Assembly (NCBI GenBank): GCA_011009095.1 | Contig: VTPC01000626.1 | Coordinates: 8,470 to 72,469, forward strand | From: Ignelater luminosus | Taxonomy: Eukaryota; Arthropoda; Insecta; Coleoptera; Elateridae | Direction of reading: 5' to 3' | DNA length: 64,000 nucleotides | Shown here: one piece after another, positions 36,906-42,877 of the stretch | Position numbering within the stretch: position 1 is the stretch's first letter | How the letters are laid out: each line of letters opens with the position of its first letter | Program-made: the position numbers and the translations under genes | Notes under the pieces: model-generated | Seen by the model: the letters and a program-made list of their open reading frames with translations, nothing else | Database searches by the model: none | Told to the model about the DNA's origin: nothing

Positions 36906-39043
36906 TTTGTTTACATGTGTGAAATTAGCATTGCATAATGTTGCTATTAGGATTTTATATATTCTTTTAAGAGAAAAATTACTTTTTCGTATTGACACAT
37001 GGGATGCGACATCAATTTAAAAGAATGGTCCCTAGACTGAAATACCTTTATTTGTCTGCAATTATAGGGACGAAATATATAAGAAGTGCTGTTTTATATT
37101 ATTTTGTTTAATGCTTATAAATAATTCGTATTATCCTGGTGCATAAACAATTGAAAAAAGGTGCTTTACCTGATGGAACTTTATGACTCATGGTGTGAAA
37201 AGTGTGTGCCTCAATATCTACCTGCTGTTTTCGTTTAACTTGGTTAACTTGTGTTAAGATTTGTCAAAATCACTTCGTAAACCATTTCATAATCAATACT
37301 TTGTTCACTTGCAGCAACTGCTTACTTGTAGTTGTAGCATATTATTTCTGTTAAACTATTTTAAAATAGCTAGAAATCTGTGTATCGTGTATGTGTAATA
37401 TCAAAACAAACACACATAAAGAAAAATAGCTATTGGATAAAGATTTTATTCAATGTTAGGGAAATGAGAAAAAAAGTTTATATTGTAATATTTTACAAAA
37501 AAAGCTACAATAATTACTTACTAACTACTTGTTAGTTACTTTCCAGAATGTTTTATTGTTCATTTTTCTGTTAATTTGGCTATTATCAGTGTTCGAAGTA
37601 AAAAGATAAAAATTATGAAAGAATTACAAAAAACGAAGAATACGCATTGTTATTAATAAGGAACGTATTTCTAACTTTAATGCTTTTGATTAATATTGTG
37701 AGCATCAATAATCTCTCTTTAAATGTTCATGAATCACAGTAAACGGAATTATTTGACATAAAGTTTTTTATGATTTTTTGCATTTTTATACTTAAATATC
37801 ATGTTCTTGCTTATTTAGAACTTACTTTTTAAATTTTTGATGTATTTAAAACGTTTACAAAAGCAATGTGATATCTAGTTTTATATTTACTTACAACGTT
37901 TTTTGGTTGCTTCCAAGTTCGACAAAGTATTGACAGGTATTGATTTTTACTTAAATTTGTATAGTAGACTTTAACCCTTTTTGGTTTCGTTGTTAAAAAG
38001 TATTGGTTTTTACTTGAAATATGTGTGGTGGGGTCTAAACCGTTAAGTTTTACAAGAGTTTTACCTACAACTAGTTTTTATCTTATTTCCTATTTGTGTT
38101 CATTTCTTTTTTCAACAAAGTATCGATTTTTACTTAAAATGGTTCAAATATGCCCACCCATGCCGACGAAAAAAGTTTTTCTACTTACAAAAATATTTAA
38201 GGTGCAAGAAGACAAAATTTTACAGTTGAGCTGTTATCTAACAAACATAAAAATGAACTAAGATAAAATTTTGTTTATCTTATTCTACCCCTAATGAGTA
38301 CAGCCATATGATAATTGATAATTTAAAGACAATGAACTAGGGATTATAATCTGTTACTAAATATTTTAAAAAGCAAATGTAAAAGAGTTCAACAACTGTC
38401 TAAGTTATTCTTCAAACCCCTTCACCTTGCAAATTAACATTTAACTGATAATACTCACTATATTGATATTTGAAAAAATGTACTATATAAGATTTCCCAA
38501 CATAATTCTCAATTACATAAATTAAGCAGGTGATTTTGATTAATACAAAGTTTAATTTTATAGGAGGCCAACCGCAATTATCATTAACAAATCAAGCACA
38601 ATTTTTACTTATTAATACTGCAAGTGTTCAATGGTTAATGGACTGCATTCCTGAAAACCAATTCAATAAAGACCTTCAAGGATTAATTAATAGATTTCGA
38701 CCAAATTTCGTAGTTGAATTTTTACAACCTTTTGTTGAGAATTCCTGTTCGCAAATTAAAATCGGAAATATTTTATTCAAAGTAAGATTTTTCTTGTTTT
38801 ATATTTTTTGCTAAATACAAACCACAATTTTATTTACAGTGTGATGGTCAATGCACAAGATGCCAAATGATTTGTATAGATCAATCTACAGGAGAAAAAT
38901 CAGTCGAACCATTAAAAACTCTATCTAAAGAATTTAATGGAAAAATATCATTTGGAGCATATTTGTCTAATACAACAACGAAACACAGTTCTAATTTAAA
39001 ACTAAACGATTCTGTTACAGGTTTATTTGGTATTATCAAATAA
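4859..39043 (+). CDS. mal: Molybdenum cofactor sulfurase (MOCOS / maroon-like), complete, 9 coding exons
   Basis: Coding exons: 4859-4952, 15989-16133, 16195-16818, 25452-25728, 25792-25908, 25960-26497, 26551-26769, 38564-38781, 38840-39043. All junctions are GT-AG and phases agree, giving 811 codons plus TAA, within the family's usual 780-890. Known role: it swaps an oxo for a sulfido ligand on the molybdenum cofactor, activating xanthine dehydrogenase and aldehyde oxidase in the cytosol. The N-terminal part (about residues 1-450) is a PLP-dependent, NifS-like cysteine desulfurase: [12 protein letters not shown] near residue 35, [11 protein letters not shown], the Schiff-base lysine Lys238 in [11 protein letters not shown], and the Cys loop [11 protein letters not shown] (393-403). 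The C-terminal part (about 512-811) holds the MOSC N-terminal barrel (YPVKSC, YDRQWM) and the MOSC domain ending [10 protein letters not shown]...GLFGIIK. ATG 4859 is the first Met after an in-frame TAA at 4814. No frameshift or stop is seen. Three introns are swollen with transposons. Identification is firm; individual splice sites are inferred from protein continuity. Confidence 0.94.
6030..9150 (-). mobile_element. Degenerate LINE with endonuclease and reverse transcriptase (CFDP2-like), in mal intron 1
   Basis: The second ORF of a non-LTR retrotransposon is read on the - strand. The AP-type endonuclease (about 8850-8031) shows [49 protein letters not shown] and [11 protein letters not shown], with a frameshift near 8640. 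The linker and start of RT (7528-7214) show [18 protein letters not shown]. The RT core (7286-6930) shows [26 protein letters not shown] and NFIDFQKAF. The C-terminal part (6794-6190) has [10 protein letters not shown] where the catalytic FADD box should be, so the active site is lost. Insect and vertebrate databases often label such proteins craniofacial development protein 2-like or endonuclease-reverse transcriptase. The exact clade (RTE-like is my guess) is not certain. Confidence 0.85.
9478..11316 (+). mobile_element. BEL/Pao LTR retrotransposon relic (gag, protease, integrase pieces)
   Basis: Pieces occur in BEL/Pao order on the + strand. The Gag domain (9478-9990) shows [33 protein letters not shown] and [12 protein letters not shown] decayed zinc knuckle near 10030 reads [11 protein letters not shown], with its first Cys apparently changed to Tyr. 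The aspartic protease region (10150-10370) has [12 protein letters not shown] instead of the DTGS-like site, followed by [22 protein letters not shown] sequence near 10490. A scrap of the RT start lies near 10680-10750. The integrase end has [18 protein letters not shown] (10840-10890), [18 protein letters not shown] (about 10980) and [19 protein letters not shown] (11230-11290). Most of RT and RNase H is deleted. Many stops occur. It lies in mal intron 1. Confidence 0.85.
11275..11469 (-). pseudogene. Unidentified 64-codon fragment between two LTR relics
   Basis: An open stretch on the - strand encodes [20 protein letters not shown], then [20 protein letters not shown]. It overlaps the end of the BEL/Pao integrase on the other strand and abuts the gypsy RT scrap. 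I do not recognise its function. It looks like a truncated part of a larger protein, probably carried in with other mobile DNA. Confidence 0.3.
11470..13200 (-). mobile_element. Ty3/gypsy LTR retrotransposon relic (gag, zinc knuckle, protease, start of RT)
   Basis: Read on the - strand from 13200 down. Gag-like segments include [18 protein letters not shown] (about 13010-12950), [15 protein letters not shown] and [20 protein letters not shown] (about 12810-12750), then [17 protein letters not shown] zinc knuckle pair ([19 protein letters not shown]) lies near 12380-12320. A protease remnant is near 12230. RT-leader sequence follows ([14 protein letters not shown] near 11710), then [20 protein letters not shown] near 11660-11600, the opening of a gypsy RT. 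The rest of pol is missing. Frameshifts are frequent. It lies head-on to the BEL/Pao relic in the same mal intron. Confidence 0.78.
13201..14320. other. Region without recognisable gene (mal intron 1)
   Basis: Moderately GC-rich, fragmentary open frames only. It may include the missing 5' end of the gypsy relic, but I cannot find paired LTRs. Confidence 0.4.
14325..14470 (+). mobile_element. Small Jockey-type LINE fragment (C-terminal end of ORF2)
   Basis: The + strand reads [20 protein letters not shown], which resembles the conserved segment near the C-terminus of Jockey-clade polyproteins (WYV-N--LH-DL-IP-V). Stops follow immediately. Confidence 0.5.
14480..15988. other. AT-rich end of mal intron 1
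   Basis: I see no gene or clear repeat. The last bases form the polypyrimidine tract and AG acceptor of exon 2 (TTATCTTTTAG). Confidence 0.5.
15989..16818 (+). CDS. mal: mal coding exons 2-3 (cysteine desulfurase core)
   Basis: Exon 2 is 15989-16133 and exon 3 is 16195-16818, separated by a 61-bp intron. They encode the aminotransferase-fold core of the desulfurase: the HAGATLYSE opening, [12 protein letters not shown], the SGSTGSLKM substrate loop, [10 protein letters not shown] and the PLP lysine in [16 protein letters not shown]. Exon 3 ends at ENLYE plus two bases of an Arg codon completed at 25452. Confidence 0.95.
16870..17420. repeat. Dispersed hairpin-forming repeat family, copy A
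   Basis: It contains CGAGATAC and CTGTATCTCG boxes in both orientations, GTTACTCT, TTTGATATCC and GTTACGCCACTGAGAAATTA. The same blocks occur in inverted order at 19960-20350 and again at 55080-55740. No coding potential. Likely a non-autonomous repeat or the ends of a larger element. Confidence 0.6.
17420..19700 (-). mobile_element. Second degenerate LINE (endonuclease end and reverse transcriptase), in mal intron 3
   Basis: Read on the - strand. The end of the endonuclease (about 19590-19440) shows [20 protein letters not shown], a typical DxNSDH terminus. The long linker (19404-18956) shows [16 protein letters not shown]. The pre-RT segment (18945-18724) shows [22 protein letters not shown] motifs are [15 protein letters not shown] and [12 protein letters not shown] (18510-18330). 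FADG stands near 18080 where FADD is expected. The C-terminal block (17968-17762) has [13 protein letters not shown]. Frameshifts and the altered catalytic box show it is dead. Its sequence differs from the LINE at 6-9 kb, so it is another family. Confidence 0.83.
19960..20350. repeat. Dispersed repeat family, copy B (inverted relative to copy A)
   Basis: The blocks TGGCGTAACAATTTC, GGATATCAAACAAA, AGAGTAACAAGCATG and CTGTATCTCGAAACC are the reverse complement order of those in copy A, followed by the ACACCCTGTATG end near 20335. It sits on the far side of the second LINE. Confidence 0.6.
20351..23200. other. mal intron 3 stretch without recognisable gene
   Basis: Mixed low-identity sequence. 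A run of TTCCCTGACTTTT-type repeats at 21365-21465 followed by CGAGGTCGAACCCTA resembles the end of a hAT-type MITE, but I could not find its partner end. Around 22300-22640 the + strand is rich in AAGAAG codons, coiled-coil-like but full of stops. Confidence 0.4.
23210..24440 (-). mobile_element. Penelope-like retroelement relic
   Basis: On the - strand, [25 protein letters not shown] (24130-24055, written here only in part as a motif) has the AAMGxPLSxxxANxFME signature of Penelope-like reverse transcriptases. It is followed by [19 protein letters not shown] (about 23955-23900) and [20 protein letters not shown] sequence (about 23440). The last piece resembles the region before the GIY-YIG endonuclease. 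Stops and frameshifts break it. Confidence 0.72.
24441..25451. other. End of mal intron 3
   Basis: No gene recognised. It ends with the TTATTATTAAAG acceptor of exon 4. Confidence 0.45.
25452..26769 (+). CDS. mal: mal coding exons 4-7 (end of desulfurase, linker, MOSC N-terminal barrel)
   Basis: Exons 25452-25728, 25792-25908, 25960-26497 and 26551-26769 are separated by introns of only 63, 51 and 53 bp. Exon 4 opens with [12 protein letters not shown]. Exon 5 carries the Cys loop GCFCNPGAC, where the family's persulfide cysteine lies. Exon 6 begins with [20 protein letters not shown], which closes the desulfurase domain; a variable linker follows, then the MOSC N-terminal part with [12 protein letters not shown] and [10 protein letters not shown]. 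Exon 7 covers [20 protein letters not shown] and ends in a split Gly codon. Confidence 0.95.
26770..27780. other. Start of mal intron 7, with two diverged copies of a LINE-tail-like block
   Basis: Two related segments near 27118 and 27274 share a CGG-TT-TTCTTRRAAAARYTAATCT pattern. Their wording resembles the tandem repeats at 440-2250. They also lie just 3' (on the - strand) of a LINE RNase H fragment. Confidence 0.35.
27790..28690 (-). mobile_element. Non-LTR retrotransposon fragment (RT thumb and RNase H)
   Basis: On the - strand the order is [16 protein letters not shown] (about 28440-28390), then [21 protein letters not shown] (28345-28280), the usual KYLGVxLDxxLxWxxH block, and then RNase H with [14 protein letters not shown] (28055-28010) and [19 protein letters not shown] (27930-27875). 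This is the layout of R1/Jockey-type elements with RNase H. Frames are broken between the blocks. Confidence 0.8.
28814..29777 (-). mobile_element. Dead mariner transposon with decayed terminal repeats
   Basis: The ends CAGGGTCTGTTTGAAAAG (28814) and, reversed, TAGGGCCTGTTCAAAAAG (29777) are flanked by TA. On the - strand the N-terminal part of a mariner transposase (KFCVKLNK at about 29580; [13 protein letters not shown]) is followed, after deletion, by [31 protein letters not shown] and [15 protein letters not shown] (29359-29130). The catalytic aspartate in VITGDE is changed (VITGGG), and the last third is scrambled. About 960 bp, against the usual 1.3 kb. Confidence 0.82.
29960..30800 (+). 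mobile_element. Ty3/gypsy relic: RT end and integrase
   Basis: On the + strand, [21 protein letters not shown] (about 30085-30150, the KC-F----V-FLG motif of gypsy RT) is followed, after a deletion, by [20 protein letters not shown] (30276-30335), the integrase HHCC-type zinc domain with [11 protein letters not shown]. Then come [14 protein letters not shown] and SRFPFTCPD, the catalytic core where the expected DF appears as GF. Stops at 30523 and after show decay. It lies in mal intron 7. Confidence 0.8.
30801..32190. other. mal intron 7 stretch without recognisable gene
   Basis: Nothing identified. Homopolymer-rich between 31590 and 31680. A TATACAGGGTGTTCCACAAT motif at about 32202 looks like the end of an unidentified DNA element. 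Confidence 0.4.
32664..33080. repeat. Long inverted repeat (hairpin) with a third partial copy
   Basis: The left arm, about 32664-32825, and the right arm, about 32842-32993, are reverse complements over roughly 150-160 bp with some mismatches. Shared landmarks include CAATTTGCTGTAACTCCTTT, GCCGTCAGTTGTT and CTAGTCCTTTCCATAAC. The spacer is short. At 33000-33080 part of the right arm is repeated directly (GAGTTACAGCGCAGTTATGG). It looks like a foldback-type MITE with a partial tandem copy. Confidence 0.75.
33168..33407. mobile_element. hAT-type MITE, 240 bp
   Basis: Short terminal inverted repeats CAGGGCCGG / CCGGCCCTG enclose a GC-rich body rich in GGGCCC. They are flanked by an 8-bp duplication TTTGTTCT (33160-33167 and 33408-33415), the target length of hAT transposons. 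No coding capacity. Confidence 0.85.
33420..36150 (-). mobile_element. Third degenerate LINE: endonuclease and linker, in mal intron 7
   Basis: On the - strand the endonuclease begins near 35260 ([33 protein letters not shown]) and, after frameshifts, continues as [16 protein letters not shown] and [18 protein letters not shown] (34950-34800). The linker, 34260-33600, retains [15 protein letters not shown] and INENWNGIQ. The last piece near 33450 reads [15 protein letters not shown], just before RT would start. The region 36150-35500 is AT-rich, with lysine- and glutamate-rich frames on the - strand that could be its ORF1. RT itself is missing. The hAT MITE lies at its 3' edge. Confidence 0.75.
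36151..38563. other. Last part of mal intron 7, AT-rich
   Basis: No gene. It includes an (ATT)n microsatellite near 36880-36906, and three loose copies of a TATTGATTTTTACTT-like phrase near 37937, 38002 and 38118. A tRNA-like promoter remnant near 36738-36835 is listed separately. It ends in the TTTTATAG acceptor of exon 8. Confidence 0.45.
36738..36835 (+). repeat. Possible tRNA-derived SINE or tRNA pseudogene
   Basis: CCCCGGATCGAATCCC near 36803 resembles a T-arm with a pol III B box (GGTTCGAATCC, one change). About 50-60 bases before it, TATTAGTATAAGTCTC resembles a D-arm/A box. The acceptor and anticodon stems do not pair well, so this is not a working tRNA by eye. Confidence 0.3.
38564..39043 (+). 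CDS. mal: mal coding exons 8-9 (MOSC C-terminal domain)
   Basis: Exon 8 (38564-38781) begins [17 protein letters not shown] after completing the Gly codon split at 26769. Exon 9 (38840-39043) begins [14 protein letters not shown] and ends LFGIIK-TAA. The 58-bp intron between them has a GTAAGA donor and a TTTACAG acceptor. Together they form the conserved C-terminal half of the MOSC domain, which lies 11.8 kb from exon 7. Confidence 0.94.
39022..39027 (-). promoter_or_regulatory. Candidate poly(A) signal of the isomerase gene inside mal exon 9
   Basis: TTTATT on the + strand reads AATAAA on the - strand, 84 bp after the isomerase stop codon. Its use would place the isomerase 3' end within the last coding exon of mal. 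I did not find another clear AATAAA between it and the stop. Confidence 0.4.
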
Positions 39044-39060
39044 TATACATTTCATGTAAT

Positions 39061-39095
39061 AATAAATGTTTTGTTTAGAAATAAAAGAAAATAAA
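39061..39095 (+). promoter_or_regulatory. Poly(A) signals of mal
   Basis: Three AATAAA hexamers lie at 39061, 39080 and 39090, 18-52 bp after the mal stop codon. Cleavage 10-30 bp downstream would fall at or beyond 39111, the stop codon of the convergent isomerase gene. Confidence 0.6.
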
Positions 39096-39110
39096 AGTCT
39101 TTATATATGT

Positions 39111-39890
39111 TCAAAGTTTACTTTTTCTCGAGGCAAATCTTGCTAATGCAGCAAACATTTCTTCAGAAGTGAAACATTCTTTTAGTTGCTTCAATTCTGT
39201 GACATTTATTTCATGTAGTCGATCTTTCAAGTTTGTCATTATTAAACGTTTATTGGCCTTAAGAGTATTCACAGGTAACTGCCCATATTTCATTAAATCG
39301 TTAAACACGTCACCCAAACGCTCGTGTGGAACTACTTTTGAAACTAAACCAAACTCGTACGCTTCCTGAGCTGTTATCTTTCGGCCTAATAGTAACATTT
39401 CACTCGCTTTGCTTCTTCCCATCGTTCTAGGATAAAGATAACTCGAACAAGCTTCTGCACAAATACCTAAATCGACAAAAGGTGTAAGAAATGTAGCTCG
39501 ATCAGATGCATATACAACATCACATAGTGACAAAGTTGTTGCACCTATACCAATACAAGGACCATTTACAACAGCTATAAGCAGTTTTGGATAATCTATA
39601 AATGCAGTAACGAACCTCCGTACAACTTCAACCCTCCTATCCATCATCTGTTCGTAATCTTCATCTGCATCCATACTACTTGCAGAAGATAGATCGTTAC
39701 CACTGGTATAATATTCTCCAACTCCAGTTAATACTGTTACCACTATGGAATCATTTTGTGCATCCTCATTTAGAATTTTTGTTAATTCTGCGTACATTTC
39801 TCTACTTATTGCATTCTTTTTAGCAGGTCTATTAAATTTAATTATTTTTACTCCATCTTTTACAGACTGTAATATGTAATCGTTCGACAT
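39111..39890 (-). CDS. ECI2: Enoyl-CoA delta-isomerase 2-like protein, peroxisomal, intronless
   Basis: 259 codons in a single exon form a crotonase-fold protein. Family role: moving the double bond of 3-enoyl-CoA to the 2-trans position so unsaturated fatty acids can enter beta-oxidation. Visible hallmarks are the first oxyanion-hole segment YTSGNDLSS (61-69), the second NGPCIGIGATTL (109-120), the conserved block YASDRATFLTPF (128-138), and Glu146 in GICAEACSSY, at the place of the catalytic glutamate of ECI2. The C-terminus SRKSKL is a classical PTS1 peroxisome signal. The acyl-CoA-binding (ACBP) domain found at the N-terminus of mammalian ECI2 is absent, so this is the crotonase module alone. 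The gene converges on mal (67 bp between stop codons). A CDYL-like or other crotonase relative is possible, but the Glu site and SKL favour ECI2. Confidence 0.92.
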   Translation of the reverse strand: MSNDYILQSVKDGVKIIKFNRPAKKNAISREMYAELTKILNEDAQNDSIVVTVLTGVGEYYTSGNDLSSASSMDADEDYEQMMDRRVEVVRRFVTAFIDYPKLLIAVVNGPCIGIGATTLSLCDVVYASDRATFLTPFVDLGICAEACSSYLYPRTMGRSKASEMLLLGRKITAQEAYEFGLVSKVVPHERLGDVFNDLMKYGQLPVNTLKANKRLIMTNLKDRLHEINVTELKQLKECFTSEEMFAALARFASRKSKL

Positions 39891-40858
39891 TCTTGCTGTT
39901 TTATAAACTTAACTGAACATCCAATGAGCATCAAAGAATATACATAACTATAATAAGACAATTATTGTTGATGTTATTATACTTTATTAGGATGAACCTT
40001 TGATCTTTTACCCTACTCAAAAAGTAGGAGATAAAATACGAAAAGTGCTTTGTAATGCTTTATAAGGCCTTGCAAAATAAACACAGTACTTCAGAAAAGT
40101 TCTTATTTGGATGTACTAAATAAAAATAAAAATAATTGTAACGTGTTCAATAAACTATTGCCTATGCAATTAATCAATCTATTATAAGTTAAAAAAAATT
40201 AAAGCTATGTAACACTAGCTCACCGGCTGGCAAACCAACCATATGATGTGAACCACAGAACACATTATATGTGAACCATGTAACACTATAAAAGGTGAAT
40301 TCAACTCTAATAACAAATATTTTACTTAAGGCTGTATAATCGGTCTGGTAAAGGTTTTTACATTTTAATAAGAGATGATCTTAATTAGGTTTTTAAAAGA
40401 GAATTAATAAGGTTCATATGACCTTATAATCTATTTATTTTTAATAGAAAGAGTAAGCTAAAAAATTATCTAAATCCGACTTTCTGATTGGTTTACGAAA
40501 AGTTGGTGACCAATCAGAACACTGGATTTACAGCGCCATAATAATTTAACGATAAAAAAGATAATACGAATTTTTTTAAATAAACCTAAAGTAAACAACT
40601 TAATAAACAATAATCACTAATTAGATGTATATCATTCATTGATTTAACGTTTCTAACTATAGAATTTCTTTTCAAAGAATTGATTTAGTAAACCGGCTAT
40701 ACATAAGTCTACTATTCAAGTTTTTGTTGATTCATTATTATTTAAATCGTACGTCAGCTATAACTTTTTGTATTAAATATCCTTGAGAAATTCAATAAAA
40801 AACTCATTATTGTTTTTATAAAAGATAAAAATAATATTATCAATAATGCAGATTTATA
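39891..40858. other. 5' flank of the isomerase gene
   Basis: No gene. It holds an imperfect palindrome at 40471-40530 with inverted CCAAT boxes. The isomerase promoter should lie near 39900, but no certain motif is seen. Confidence 0.45.
40471..40530. repeat. 22-bp imperfect inverted repeat with CCAAT boxes
   Basis: The arms at 40471-40492 and 40509-40530 both begin TAAATCC and end TTCTGATTGGT when read outside-in; 18 of 22 positions match. A 16-bp spacer separates them. Confidence 0.6.
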
Positions 40859-41283
40859 CCGTGAGAGCAACAAAAACCAAGTCAAAGATACCCTTGGAAT
40901 TTTAAAACATTGTCTTAGTAACGTTAGTAACCCTTAAATTATCAATTCAAATATTATTCAACCTTTAAATGTCATAGTCATTTTGACTATCGAATATTCC
41001 CACTCACCATTTTCATTCTTGTTGCCATTACGAAAATAAAAGATTCTAAATAAGAATTTATTGTTAAATTCACAAAGTTTTATAAATTATTATAATTATG
41101 AATTACGTTAACTGTAATCACTTAAAGAATAATCTAAAAAAATGAAATGTCACTTGTATTATTTTAATAGCTTTTGTTTTATTTTTTATTAATATGAAAC
41201 TATCAAAGAGAAGTAAATTTAGAATCCATGGGTATCTTGGGTATCTTTGGTATCTTTAACTTAGATTTTTGTTACTCTCACGG
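40859..41283. mobile_element. MITE of 425 bp with TA target duplication
   Basis: Terminal inverted repeats of about 35 bp begin CCGTGAGAGCAACAAAAA on the left and CCGTGAGAGTAACAAAAA, read reversed, on the right; both continue to AAAGATACC. TA flanks both ends (40857-40858 and 41284-41285). No coding capacity. The right end contains a short GGGTATCTT/TGGTATCTT repetition. The TA target suggests a Tc1/mariner-type or related mover. It lies in the interval between the divergent isomerase and CHORD genes. Confidence 0.8.
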
Positions 41284-41669
41284 TAGCAGTGATTAAGCGA
41301 AAAGTTTAGTTATTATTATTATTATACCTGTTTTAAGAAAAAGTATTGATAAAAATGTCAAGATTGTCATTTTATTTTGTAAATAGGAAAGTTTTCGAAA
41401 CAAAGCCATAGGGCAAGTGTAGTATTTTAACTTTTTTTATCTTTTTAAAGCTGAACAAATAATCTTTTCTATCTGATGTTTCCAAATTTATTCAAATGGG
41501 AAGTTCCAACTGATCTTTAACCCATATATCTTATTCTTAGCATCTTTTTTCCACACCCGGCAACGCTGAATAATGCACATTGTTGTATATTGACAACCGA
41601 CACTTGTGACACATTGCGGCATTACAAAATTAAAATTAAATACGATAAATTGCAGAATAATTCAAAAGG

Positions 41670-42877
41670 ATGGCAAACGAAAAAATCTTATTGCAGTGTT
41701 ACAATAGAGGCTGCGGACAAAAATTTGACCCCGATCAAAATTCAGACGGTAAGTAGAGGTTATGTTAACTCCAGAAATTTCCATCAAAAATTTATATTTT
41801 TATTTAAGATGCTTGTCGTCATCATCCCGGACTACCCTTCTTTCATGATGCTTACAAAGGCTGGTCTTGTTGTAATAAGAAATGTACAGATTTTACAGAG
41901 TTTTTGAACATAAAGGGATGTGCGCTTTCAAAACATTCTGACATTAAACCACCAGAACCAGAGAAGCCTGCTACAATGGAAGAGCCTGATAGAGAAGTAG
42001 TAGAAGTAAAACCTATGGAACGGCCTGTTATTGAAAGGCCACCAATTGATACCCCAATGACAACTTTGAAACCTAATATAGCACCGTCTTTAAAACAACA
42101 ACTACAAGCAGATTTAGCCAAGGAAATAACAACAAATCTAATTAACGAAGGGGATGATGTTGCCGTAGGTACTGCATGTAAAAATAGTGGCTGTGCTGTA
42201 TCCTATCAAGGTCCTCAAACTAACGAGACACCATGTGTTTACCATTCTGGCAGTCCAATCTTTCACGAAGGAATGAAATATTGGTCCTGCTGTCAGAGAA
42301 AGACTACAGATTTTAACGTATTTTTAAATCAAGCTGGTTGTCAAAGTGGTACACATTTATGGAGAAAAGATGTGAGAATTCTTTATAAATTGTAATCCTT
42401 TTTTGTAACAAATTGAATCTTCTAGGATGAAACTAATAAAATAATAGAATGTCGTTGGGATTGGCATCAAACAGGGTCACATGTAGTAGTATCGATTTAC
42501 GCTAAGAATTATTGTCCTGATTCAAGCATTGTACAGCTGAATCCTGTCCGATTATTTGCAAATTTGGTATTTCCCCAACAAGCTAATGCCACTTTCACAT
42601 TAGACATTGAATTGCAGAACGTATGTATTTGTGATTTTCATTAGTTTTGTAAAACTACATATTTATTATAAAACAGGTCATTGACGTGAAGGCAAGCCAA
42701 GTATCAATGTTTGCCACAAAAGTTGAAATAAAATTGAAAAAGGCCGAGCCAGGAAGTTGGTCCAAAATTGAAATTCCAAAACGTCCAACTATCAAACAAC
42801 CTGTGCAATTCAAGAGTAATGCAGAATTGGAAAATCTTGCCCCACAAATGGAATTAGTAGACTTAAGTGATTTATAG
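41670..42877 (+). CDS. CHORDC1: CHORD and CS domain protein (CHORDC1 / morgana), Hsp90 co-chaperone
   Basis: Four exons, 41670-41748, 41809-42371, 42426-42620 and 42677-42877, have GT-AG junctions and consistent phases and give 345 residues (family about 330-355). ATG 41670 follows an in-frame TAA at 41658. CHORD I (about 10-70) begins CYNRGCGQKFDP and includes CRHHPGLPFFHDAYKGWSCC. A proline-rich linker follows. CHORD II (150 to about 210) begins CKNSGC and includes YHSGSPIFHEGMKYWSCC. Both keep the Cys/His set that binds zinc. A CS (p23-like) domain spans about 223-312, with WDWHQTG and SIYAKNYCPDSS. Known role: Hsp90 co-chaperone controlling centrosome and Rho-kinase activity in flies and mammals. 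AATAAA at 43002 is a likely poly(A) signal. Nothing looks broken. Confidence 0.96.

Noticed and set aside
37925..38135. Loose repeats of a TATTGATTTTTACTT phrase as a minisatellite
   Set aside because: Copies are short, irregularly spaced and diverged; AT-rich drift explains them.
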